A stretch of DNA of 6,331 bases. Source: Betaproteobacteria bacterium. Its GTDB lineage: Bacteria; Pseudomonadota; Gammaproteobacteria; Burkholderiales; SG8-39. Under the pieces are notes generated by a model. It did no database searches, had not been told where the DNA came from, and was given only the letters and a program-made list of their open reading frames with translations. Each line of letters starts with the position of its first letter. Position 1 is the stretch's first letter. The translations under genes were made by a program, and so were the position numbers. The stretch is from NCBI GenBank assembly GCA_005888925.1, contig VBCP01000146.1:1-6331 (forward strand), given 5' to 3'. Positions 1 through 6,331 of this stretch are shown piece after piece.

Positions 1-2751
1 CGCGACCGACTTTGCCTTTTCGCTCTTCTCGACAATGCGCAAAGTCTCGTCCGCCTCCTGGCGCACGCGCGCGCGCCAGGCCTCGACGTCCTGCGCGGTG
101 AGGGGCTCCGGCGCGAATGCCGAATCCTTACCCGTTGCAAAGGCCTGATGCAGCTCGGCAGTGCGCGTCGCGAGCGTCTGGATCAGCGTCAGGTAGGCGC
201 CGTGCGTCTCCTCGGCGCGCAGGCTCTCGACGAAGCGCTCGAGGTAGGCCAGCGTGTAGCTCCAGGCATCGCCCTGGTTCGCGATATAGGCCTGCAGCAG
301 GGCGACCGCCGAGGATTCGCCCGAGCCCGGCACGTACTCGACCGCGCCCGCGAGCGGCACGCAGTTCTTGAAGTGCGCGACCTCGGTGAGGAAGCGTCCC
401 ACCTCGAGCTCCGGGTGCATCCCCGGCCGCATGCGGCGGAAGCATTTCAGGAACAGGCGATCGCCGAGCGTCACCGAGGTGTTGGTGCTCTGCGTGTGCA
501 GCGCGCCCATCGTCAGGCTCACCACTTCGTTGCCGGCGAGCGAAGCGAAGGCGCTGGTCGGGGTGAAGCGCAGCGTGCCGTGCGCGGTCGGCAGATCGCG
601 CTTCTCGCCGATCGCCTTGACCACGTGGCGGCAGAACGCCTCGTCGGCGATCGCGTCGGCCATCACGCCGACGTTCGCCTGCTGGCGCACGCGCGCCACC
701 GCGAGCGCTGAGAGCGCGCGCACGTGATCCTCGTCGTCCTCCCAGCCAAGCGCCAAGGGCAGGAAATAGTCGCCGCCTTTCACGTGGACGAAGGACAGCA
801 GCCAGCTGATGGCGCCGACGTCCCAGACCACGTGGTCTTTCACCTCGGCGCGGCGCACCGCCTCGCCCTTCTGCGCGTACCAGCGCTGCGCCTCGATGAA
901 CTTCGGCAGCACCTCGAGCTCCATGCGTTCACGAAGTTGCTCGGCCATGCCGATGCGCCAGGGCACGACCTTGTCGCGGAAGAAGCTGGTCCAGCCGTCG
1001 AACAGGACGAGAACCGGGGCCTCGTCGGTGAGCAGCATGTCCTTGTGCCAGTCGGGCGCGGCCACGTCCGAGGCGAGGCGGAACCAGTAGAAGGCGTGCG
1101 CCGGCAGCGTCAGCAGATACGGCAGATCGCCGATCGGCGGGAACGCCGTGCGGCCGAGCAGCTCCACCGGCACGCGGCCGCGAAAGCGCTTGAGATCCAG
1201 CTCGACCGGCTGCGCCGCGCGCGAAAGATTCGCGACGCACAGGATGGCCTCGTCCTTCAGCTCGCGCAGGTACACCAGCACCTTGCGGTTCCCGGGGCGC
1301 AGAAAAGACAGGCTGCCGCGGCCGAACGCATGGCTCTGCTTCCGCACCGCGAGCATGCGCTTCATCCAGTTGAGCAGGCTGCCCGGATCGCGCTGCTGCG
1401 CCTCGACGTTCACCGCCTCGTAGCCGTAGATCGGATCCATGATCGGCGGCAGGTAGAGCCGCTGCGGATCGCAGCGCGAGAAGCCGGCGTTGCGGTCGGG
1501 GCTCCATTGCATCGGCGTTCGCACGCCGTTGCGATCGCCCAGATAGATGTTGTCGCCCATGCCGAGCTCGTCGCCGTAATAGACCACCGGCGAGCCGGGC
1601 ATCGAGAGCAGCAGGCTGTTCATCAGCTTGATGCGCTCGGGATCGTTCTCCATCAGCGGCGCGAGCCGCCGGCGGATGCCGAGGTTGATGCGCGCCTGGA
1701 TGTCGGCGGCGTACATGCGCCACAGGTAGTCGCGCTCCTTGCTCGTCACCATCTCGAGCGTCAGCTCGTCGTGGTTGCGCAGGAAAATCGCCCACTGGCA
1801 GAGCGCCGGTATGTCGGGCGTCTGCTGCATGATCTCCATCACCGGGTGGCGGTCCTCCTGCGCGATCGCCATGTACATGCGCGGCATCAGCGGGAAGTGG
1901 AATGCCATGTGGCATTCGTCGGCGTCGCCGAAGTACGGCCGCACGTCCTCGGGCCACTGGTTCGCTTCCGCCAGCAGCATGCGGTTCTGGTAGCGCGCGT
2001 CCATGTGCGCGCGGATCTGCTTCAGCACCACGTGCGTCTCGGGCAGATTCTCGTTGTTGGTGCCTTCGCGCTCGCAGAGGTAGGGGATCGCATCCAGCCT
2101 GAACCCGTCCACGCCGATGTCGGCCCAGGACTGCAGCACCTTCATCACCGCGCGGATCACGTGCGGATTGTCGAAGTTGAGGTCGGGCTGGTGGCTGAAG
2201 AAGCGGTGCCAGTAGTACTGCTTCGCCACCGGGTCCCAGGTCCAGTTCGAGGCCTCGGTGTCGGTGAAGATGATGCGCGTGCCCTTGTACTTCTGGTCCG
2301 AGTCGCTCCAGACGTAGTAGTTGCGCTTCTTCGAGCCCGCGGGCGCGCGCCGCGCGGCCTGGAACCATGGATGCGCATCCGAGGTGTGGTTGAGGACGAG
2401 CTCGGTGATCACCTTCAGCCCGCGCCGGTGCGCCTCGGCGACGAAATTGCGGAAGTCCTCGCGCGTGCCGTAGTGCTTGTGCACGTTGCGGTAGTCGGCG
2501 ACGTCGTAGCCGTCGTCCTTGAGCGGCGACGGATAGAACGGCAGCAGCCACACCGCGTTGACGCCGAGCTCCTGGATGTAGTCGAGCTTCGAGGTGAGCC
2601 CGGCGAAGTCGCCGATGCCGTCGCCGTTCGAGTCGAGGAACGCCTTGACGTGCAGCTGGTAGATGACCGCGTCCTTGTACCAGAGCGCGGCGTCCGGCAG
2701 CGGCGGCGCGGCCTCGGCTACGGCGACGAGCTGGTTATTTTCGCGTAACAC
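1..2751 (-). CDS. treS: Trehalose synthase / maltokinase fusion (TreS-Mak), 3' end outside window
   Basis: A bifunctional cytoplasmic enzyme. The TreS part (about residues 22-560) isomerises trehalose and maltose; the C-terminal part (from about 575) resembles maltokinase, which makes maltose-1-phosphate with ATP. I translated all 917 codons from 2751 to 1 and found no stop or frameshift. GH13 marks are clear: ALWYKDAVIYQLH (22-34), LNHTSDAHPWF (120-130), GFRLDAIPYL (216-225) with nucleophile D220 (2092-2094), LLAEANQW (259-266) with acid E262, and FLRNHDE (323-329) with D328. Maltokinase marks are LPKFIEAQRWYAQKG (615-629), NTSVTLGDRLFLKCFRR (757-773), HPELEVGRFLTE (779-790) and RTAELH (863-868). 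Fusions of this kind are usually near 1,100 residues, so roughly 180, with the kinase catalytic loop, should lie beyond the left edge. The start is GTG at 2751, the only ATG, GTG or TTG between an in-frame stop near 2920 and the GH13 domain; it overlaps the end of glgE by 17 bases. Residues 1-21 show no recognisable domain. The function of the visible TreS part is secure; kinase activity is inferred from the visible half. Confidence 0.95.
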   Translation of the reverse strand, partial: MLRENNQLVAVAEAAPPLPDAALWYKDAVIYQLHVKAFLDSNGDGIGDFAGLTSKLDYIQELGVNAVWLLPFYPSPLKDDGYDVADYRNVHKHYGTREDFRNFVAEAHRRGLKVITELVLNHTSDAHPWFQAARRAPAGSKKRNYYVWSDSDQKYKGTRIIFTDTEASNWTWDPVAKQYYWHRFFSHQPDLNFDNPHVIRAVMKVLQSWADIGVDGFRLDAIPYLCEREGTNNENLPETHVVLKQIRAHMDARYQNRMLLAEANQWPEDVRPYFGDADECHMAFHFPLMPRMYMAIAQEDRHPVMEIMQQTPDIPALCQWAIFLRNHDELTLEMVTSKERDYLWRMYAADIQARINLGIRRRLAPLMENDPERIKLMNSLLLSMPGSPVVYYGDELGMGDNIYLGDRNGVRTPMQWSPDRNAGFSRCDPQRLYLPPIMDPIYGYEAVNVEAQQRDPGSLLNWMKRMLAVRKQSHAFGRGSLSFLRPGNRKVLVYLRELKDEAILCVANLSRAAQPVELDLKRFRGRVPVELLGRTAFPPIGDLPYLLTLPAHAFYWFRLASDVAAPDWHKDMLLTDEAPVLVLFDGWTSFFRDKVVPWRIGMAEQLRERMELEVLPKFIEAQRWYAQKGEAVRRAEVKDHVVWDVGAISWLLSFVHVKGGDYFLPLALGWEDDEDHVRALSALAVARVRQQANVGVMADAIADEAFCRHVVKAIGEKRDLPTAHGTLRFTPTSAFASLAGNEVVSLTMGALHTQSTNTSVTLGDRLFLKCFRRMRPGMHPELEVGRFLTEVAHFKNCVPLAGAVEYVPGSGESSAVALLQAYIANQGDAWSYTLAYLERFVESLRAEETHGAYLTLIQTLATRTAELHQAFATGKDSAFAPEPLTAQDVEAWRARVRQEADETLRIVEKSEKAKSVA
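2735..2751 (-). other. 17-base overlap of glgE end and treS start
   Basis: The GTG of treS (2751-2749) lies in the last codons of glgE, whose TAA is at 2737-2735. The bases upstream of the GTG (CCGGCGCACGTCTTCC) contain no purine-rich Shine-Dalgarno, so treS is probably translated by ribosomes that have just finished glgE. The first codons of treS are AT-richer than the rest of the gene (TTA, GAA, AAT, AAC), which favours an unstructured start, though part of this is imposed by the end of glgE. Confidence 0.65.
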
Positions 2752-4555
2752 GGAAGACGTGCGCCGGCAGGATGTTGGGATTGAGCTGCACGAAATTGCG
2801 CCGGCCGCTCCAGGTGTAGTGGCCGGCCGCGACCAGATCCTCCAGTCCGTAGCTTTCGCCCGGCGCGCGGTCGAAATCGAGCCAGCCGCTCTGCGTGTTG
2901 CGCGGATCGAGATTTACCGCGACCAGGATCAGGTTGTCGCCCTCCTCTTTCGAGTAGCACAAGAGCTGGTCGTTGTCCGTCGGATGGAATTTCAGGTTCC
3001 AGTCGCGCTGCAGCGCCGGATTTTCCTTTCGCACCTCGTTGAGCTTGGAGATCAGACCGCGCAAACTGTCCGGCCGCTCGCGGTCCCAGCGCTTGATCTC
3101 GTACTTCTCCGAGTTCAGGTATTCCTCGCTCCCAGGCTCTCGCGGCGTGCGCTCCATCAGCTCGAAGGCCGGTCCATACATGCCGTAGTTCGCGGCGAGC
3201 GTCGCGGCGAGCACCGCGCGCACCACGAAGGCCGGGCGGCCGCCCTGCTGCAGGTACTCGTGCAGGATGTCCGGGGTGTTCGGCCAGATGTTCGGCCGGA
3301 AATACTCGCGCGACTCGTGCTGGTTCAGCTCGGTGAAATATTCAGTGAGCTCGTAGCGCGTGTTGCGCCAGGTGAAGTAGGTGTACGACTGCGTGAAGCC
3401 GAGCTTGGCGAGCTTGTGCATCACGCGCGGCCGCGTGAAGGCCTCCGACAGGAAGATCAGCTCGGGATGCTGCGCCTTCAGCTCGCCGATGCACCACTCC
3501 CAGAACGCGAAGGCCTTGGTGTGCGGGTTGTCGACGCGAAAGATGGTGACGCCGTGCTGTCTCCAAAATTCAAACACGCTCTTCAGCTCGGCCCATAGTC
3601 CACGCCAATCCCTGGACTCGAAGTCGAACGGGTAGATGTCCTGGTACTTCTTCGGCGGGTTCTCGGCATACTGCACCGTGCCGTCGGGCCGCTGCTTGAA
3701 CCACTCCGGGTGCTCGCGCACGTACGGATGGTCGGGCGAGCACTGGAAGGCGATGTCCAGCGCGACCGAGATGTTTCTCTTCCCGGCTTCCTTCACCAAA
3801 GCGTCGAAATCCGCAAAGCTGCCCAGCCGCGGATGCAGCGCCTTGTGTCCGCCCTCTCTTGCGCCGATCGCCCAGGGGCTGCCGACATCGGTGTGCTCGG
3901 CCTTGAGCGCGTTGTTCTTGCCCTTGCGCTCGGTCATGCCGATCGGATGCACCGGCGGCAGATACAGCACATCGAAGCCCATCGCCTCGAGTTCCGGCAG
4001 GAACGCGATCAGATCGCGAAACGTGGCATGCGTGCCGTCGCCGCGCACCGAGCGCGGGAAGAGCTCGTACCAGGTGGAAAAGCGCGCGCGGACCGGATCG
4101 ACGATGACTGCCAGGGTTTTGTCGCAGACCGAAATCCGCGACTCATCGGGCGGCGGCGGCTTGAGGCTCAGCGCCGTCCGGTAGCGCTCCGCTGCCGGCC
4201 GCGCGGCATCCTTCAGCACCGGGTTGCACGAGAGCGCGCCGCCGATGAGGAAGTCGACCGACAGGTCTTGTCCCGCTTCCTCGCGCTTCGTCAAATCGCG
4301 CTGCCAGGTGAGGAAGGCATCGGTCCAGCCGCGCACGGTGTACTCGTAGCGGCCGAGCTCCTCGACGCGGAAGGATGCGGTCCAGTGATCGTTGCCGAGG
4401 AAAGTCATCGGCACGCGCCGCCAATCCGTTTCGGTGGCTTTCTTCCAAAGCAATTCGGCGACGACCGCGTCATGGCCATCGGTGAAGACGTCGGCCTCGA
4501 CGGTCACGTCGTCGCCCACGGCGCGCTTCACGGGATAGCGCCCGCAATCGACCAC
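2735..4555 (-). CDS. glgE: Alpha-1,4-glucan:maltose-1-phosphate maltosyltransferase GlgE
   Basis: GlgE (GH13 subfamily 3) transfers maltosyl units from maltose-1-phosphate to the non-reducing end of an alpha-1,4-glucan and releases phosphate, in the cytoplasm. From the GTG at 4555 it has 606 residues. An N-terminal beta-sandwich domain (about 1-105, ending in the DFLIGG segment) precedes the barrel. Family signatures are WYELFPRS (162-169), YLPPVHPIG (198-206), NNALKAEHTDVGSPWAIG (214-231), YAENPPKKYQDIYP (296-309), FRVDNPHTK (339-347) with nucleophile D342 (3530-3532), FLSEAF (368-373) with acid E371 (3443-3445), and NTPDILH (426-432) with D429 (3269-3271). It ends in a small beta domain and a TAA at 2735-2737. 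Compared with actinobacterial GlgE it lacks a long insert in the N-terminal domain, as expected for proteobacterial forms. The start is doubtful: residues homologous to the family N-terminus (RVVIEGVRP) are encoded just upstream, at 4582-4556, so translation may begin further up, possibly at CTG 4618. The next gene supplies its substrate, maltose-1-phosphate. Confidence 0.96.
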   Translation of the reverse strand: MVDCGRYPVKRAVGDDVTVEADVFTDGHDAVVAELLWKKATETDWRRVPMTFLGNDHWTASFRVEELGRYEYTVRGWTDAFLTWQRDLTKREEAGQDLSVDFLIGGALSCNPVLKDAARPAAERYRTALSLKPPPPDESRISVCDKTLAVIVDPVRARFSTWYELFPRSVRGDGTHATFRDLIAFLPELEAMGFDVLYLPPVHPIGMTERKGKNNALKAEHTDVGSPWAIGAREGGHKALHPRLGSFADFDALVKEAGKRNISVALDIAFQCSPDHPYVREHPEWFKQRPDGTVQYAENPPKKYQDIYPFDFESRDWRGLWAELKSVFEFWRQHGVTIFRVDNPHTKAFAFWEWCIGELKAQHPELIFLSEAFTRPRVMHKLAKLGFTQSYTYFTWRNTRYELTEYFTELNQHESREYFRPNIWPNTPDILHEYLQQGGRPAFVVRAVLAATLAANYGMYGPAFELMERTPREPGSEEYLNSEKYEIKRWDRERPDSLRGLISKLNEVRKENPALQRDWNLKFHPTDNDQLLCYSKEEGDNLILVAVNLDPRNTQSGWLDFDRAPGESYGLEDLVAAGHYTWSGRRNFVQLNPNILPAHVFRVTRK

Positions 4556-4610
4556 AGGACGGACCCCTTCGATGACGACGCGAGGCGCCGCGATTTCCTT
4601 TTTGTTCTCG
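4556..4610 (-). other. glgB-glgE junction, probably translated as the GlgE N-terminus
   Basis: These 55 bases between the glgB stop and the GTG at 4555 stay open in the glgE frame. The frame opens after a TAG at 4637-4639, which lies within glgB. Read in that frame, the junction gives S-E-N-K-K-E-I-A-A-P-R-V-V-I-E-G-V-R-P, and RVVIEGVRP is homologous to the start of the GlgE N-terminal domain (compare RVEIDDVAP in the mycobacterial enzyme, recalled from memory). No ATG, GTG or TTG occurs in frame between the TAG and 4555; the only near-start is CTG at 4618-4616, which overlaps the glgB stop. No promoter or hairpin terminator is evident. Confidence 0.6.
4564..4570 (-). promoter_or_regulatory. 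Possible ribosome binding site for the GTG start of glgE
   Basis: The purine run GAAGGGG, read on the minus strand from 4570 to 4564, sits 8 bases before the GTG at 4555-4553. It is a partial match to the Shine-Dalgarno consensus at good spacing. The same bases also encode conserved GlgE-like residues (I-E-G-V), so the purines may simply be coding sequence. The stronger purine run AAAAAGGA at 4603-4596 has no usable start codon 5-10 bases after it in the glgE frame. Confidence 0.35.
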
Positions 4611-6331
4611 CTATTCAGGCTTGAAGAAGAGCGCGGCTAAGGGGGGAACGGTGATGGAGAGGGAGTGGCTGTATTGCTCGTAGGGCATCGGCGTCGCGTC
4701 GCAGCCGCCGTAGTTGCCGAGGCCGCTGCCGCCGTAGAGCGGCGAGTCGCTGTTCAGGAGCTCGCGCCAGTAGCCGCCGCGCGGCACGCCGAGGCGGTAG
4801 TTGTAGCGCGGCACCGGCGTGAAGTTGCAGACGACCAGGATCGGCGGCGCGCTTTCCGCGCCCAGGCGCAGAAACGAGAGCACGCTCTGCTCCCAGTCGC
4901 CGCGCTGCACCCAGCGGAAGCCGTCGTTGACGAAGTCCTTCTGGTGCAGGGCCGGCTGCTCGCGCAGCACGCGGTTGAGATCGGCCAGCCATTTCTGCAC
5001 GCCCTCGTGGCGCGGGTCCATCTGCATGACGTGCCACTCGAGGCTCGACTCGTGCGCCCACTCGCGCCGCTGGCCGAACTCGCAACCCATGAAGAGCAGC
5101 TTCTTCCCGGGATGCGACCACATATAGCCGAAGAGCGCGCGCAGGCTGGCGAACTGCTGCCAGGCGTCGCCGGGCATGCGGCCGATGAGCGAGCCTTTGC
5201 CGTGCACCACCTCGTCGTGCGAAATCGGCAGCACGAAATTCTCGTGGAACGCGTACCACAGCGAGAACGTCAGCTCGTCGTGATGGTACTTGCGATGCAC
5301 CGGGTCCTGCTTCATGTAGCCCAGCGTGTCGTGCATCCAGCCCATGTTCCACTTCATGCCGAAGCCGAGGCCGCCGAGATAGTTCGGGCGCGACACCTGC
5401 GGCCAGGCGGTGGATTCTTCCGCGATGGTCTGCGTGTCCGGGTAGTCGCGATACAGCGTCTCGTTCAGGAACTGCAGGAACGAGATCGCCTCCAGGTTCT
5501 CGCGGCCGCCGTGGCGGTTGGGGATCCATTCGCCGTGCTTGCGGCCGTAGTCGAGATACAGCATGGAGGCGACCGCGTCGACGCGCAGGCCGTCGGCGTG
5601 ATACTTGTCGAGCCAGAAGCGCGCGCTCGAGGCGAGGAAGGAGCGCACTTCGTTGCGGCCGTAGTTGAAGATCGCGCTCGCCCAGTCGGGATGGTGGCCC
5701 TGCCGCGGGTCGGCGTGCTCGTACAAGTGCGAGCCGTCGAAGAAGCCCAGGCCGTGCTGGTCCCACGGAAAGTGCGACGGCACCCAGTCGAGGATCACGC
5801 CGATGCCGGCCTGGTGCAGCGTGTCGACGAAGTGCATGAAGTCCTGCGGCGTGCCGTAGCGCGTGGAGGGCGCAAAGTAGCCCGTCGTCTGGTAGCCCCA
5901 CGAGCCGTAGAACGGGTGCTCCATGATCGGCAGCAGCTCGACGTGCGTGAAGCCCATGCGCTTGCAGTAGTCGGCGAGCTGCGGCGCGAGGTCGCGGTAC
6001 GAGAGCACCTGGTCCGGGTTGTCCGGCGAGCGGCGCCAGGAGCCCAGATGCACCTCGTAGATCGACCACGGCGCATCGAGCGCGTTGCGATACTTGCGCT
6101 CGGCCATCCAGGCGCCGTCGTGCCACTCGTAGGCGAGATCCCAGACCATCGAGCCGGTGCGCGGCGGCTCCTCGGCGCGAAACGCGTAGGGGTCGGCCTT
6201 GTCTACCTTGTAACCGGCATTGCGGGAAACGACGTGAAATTTGTACACGCTGCCCGGCTTGGCCTCGGGCACGCGGAGCTGCCAGATGCCCGAGTCGCCC
6301 GTCGCCTTCATCGGGTGCGTGCGCGAATCCC
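4611..6331 (-). CDS. glgB: 1,4-alpha-glucan branching enzyme GlgB, 5' end outside window
   Basis: GlgB cuts an alpha-1,4-glucan chain and rejoins the piece through an alpha-1,6 bond, giving branches for GlgE to extend. The frame is open across the right edge; the ATG at 6311 is internal, because the six codons before it (DSRTHP) match the CBM48 stretch normally found ahead of it. Numbering from that ATG, the visible part has the end of CBM48 (to about 45), the linker strand SIYEVHLGSWRR (83-94), the barrel with VELLPIMEHPFYGSWGYQ (124-141), GVILDWVPSHF (171-181), DGLRVDAVASM (240-250) with nucleophile D245 (5577-5579), IAEEST (296-301) with acid E298 (5418-5420), LPISHDEVVHGKGS (361-374) with D366 (5214-5216), FMGCEFGQRREW (407-418), and the C-terminal beta domain ending at TAG 4611-4613. 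By comparison with E. coli GlgB (728 residues, nucleophile D405), about 150 residues are missing off the right edge. It is the first visible gene of the transcription unit. Confidence 0.97.
   Translation of the reverse strand, partial: DSRTHPMKATGDSGIWQLRVPEAKPGSVYKFHVVSRNAGYKVDKADPYAFRAEEPPRTGSMVWDLAYEWHDGAWMAERKYRNALDAPWSIYEVHLGSWRRSPDNPDQVLSYRDLAPQLADYCKRMGFTHVELLPIMEHPFYGSWGYQTTGYFAPSTRYGTPQDFMHFVDTLHQAGIGVILDWVPSHFPWDQHGLGFFDGSHLYEHADPRQGHHPDWASAIFNYGRNEVRSFLASSARFWLDKYHADGLRVDAVASMLYLDYGRKHGEWIPNRHGGRENLEAISFLQFLNETLYRDYPDTQTIAEESTAWPQVSRPNYLGGLGFGMKWNMGWMHDTLGYMKQDPVHRKYHHDELTFSLWYAFHENFVLPISHDEVVHGKGSLIGRMPGDAWQQFASLRALFGYMWSHPGKKLLFMGCEFGQRREWAHESSLEWHVMQMDPRHEGVQKWLADLNRVLREQPALHQKDFVNDGFRWVQRGDWEQSVLSFLRLGAESAPPILVVCNFTPVPRYNYRLGVPRGGYWRELLNSDSPLYGGSGLGNYGGCDATPMPYEQYSHSLSITVPPLAALFFKPE

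Noticed and set aside
929..2551. A 540-codon minus-strand open frame inside treS.
   Set aside because: It is a shifted-frame shadow of treS with an Arg/Ala/Pro-rich translation and no motifs; the true frame carries every GH13 signature over the same bases.
724..2748. A 674-codon plus-strand open frame opposite treS, with shorter plus-strand frames at 148-711, 2663-3598 and 3710-4624.
   Set aside because: Each is in exact codon register with the minus-strand gene opposite it (treS or glgE), so a stop can arise only opposite TTA, CTA or TCA codons, which this GC-rich genome avoids. In treS the frames are broken just where the rare TCA (709-711) and TTA (2746-2748) occur. The translations are His-, Arg-, Val- and Ala-rich and show no domain.
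4615..6126. A 503-codon minus-strand open frame inside glgB.
   Set aside because: It is a shifted-frame shadow of glgB, again Arg/Ala-rich, while the glgB frame has the complete catalytic triad and typical GlgB ending.
6309..6311. ATG as a possible glgB start.
   Set aside because: The frame is open to the window edge and the preceding codons continue the CBM48 sequence; starting here would remove about 150 residues that branching enzymes normally have.
1..6331. An undescribed defence, mobile or regulatory system hidden in the window.
   Set aside because: Every part of the window is accounted for by three recognised metabolic genes. I saw no inverted or direct repeats, tRNA or rRNA sequence, CRISPR spacing, transposase motifs or gene-free stretch over 55 bases.

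Overview
The window is a high-GC, fully coding stretch in which all three real genes lie on the minus strand and read from right to left: glgB (5' end outside the right edge), glgE (complete apart from an uncertain start) and a treS-maltokinase fusion (3' end outside the left edge). There are no RNA genes, mobile elements, repeats or CRISPR arrays that I can see. The GC-rich codon use, the TreS-maltokinase fusion and the compact GlgE suggest a proteobacterium, perhaps a betaproteobacterium from soil or water. That placement is inferred from protein style only and is not firm.

Layout, in transcription order: glgB, 1,4-alpha-glucan branching enzyme, right edge to 4611; a short junction, 4556-4610, whose reading depends on where glgE starts; glgE, alpha-1,4-glucan:maltose-1-phosphate maltosyltransferase, stop at 2735; treS-mak, trehalose synthase fused to maltokinase, from a GTG at 2751 inside the end of glgE to the left edge without any stop (917 codons). 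Junctions are overlapping or nearly so and no terminator is visible between genes, so they are probably one transcription unit. Its promoter and its end are both outside the window.

Together the genes encode the known GlgE pathway. TreS isomerises trehalose to maltose, the maltokinase part phosphorylates it to maltose-1-phosphate, GlgE adds maltosyl units to a growing alpha-1,4-glucan, and GlgB introduces alpha-1,6 branches. The GH13 catalytic triads of all three GH13 enzymes are intact in the sequence.

I did not find an undescribed system. The points worth a second look are modest: glgE has no ATG, GTG or TTG that would include its conserved N-terminal strand; treS begins with GTG inside glgE without a clear Shine-Dalgarno; and long antisense open frames are explained by codon bias. 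The largest gene, treS-mak, is easy to miss because it runs off the left edge without a stop and starts with GTG.
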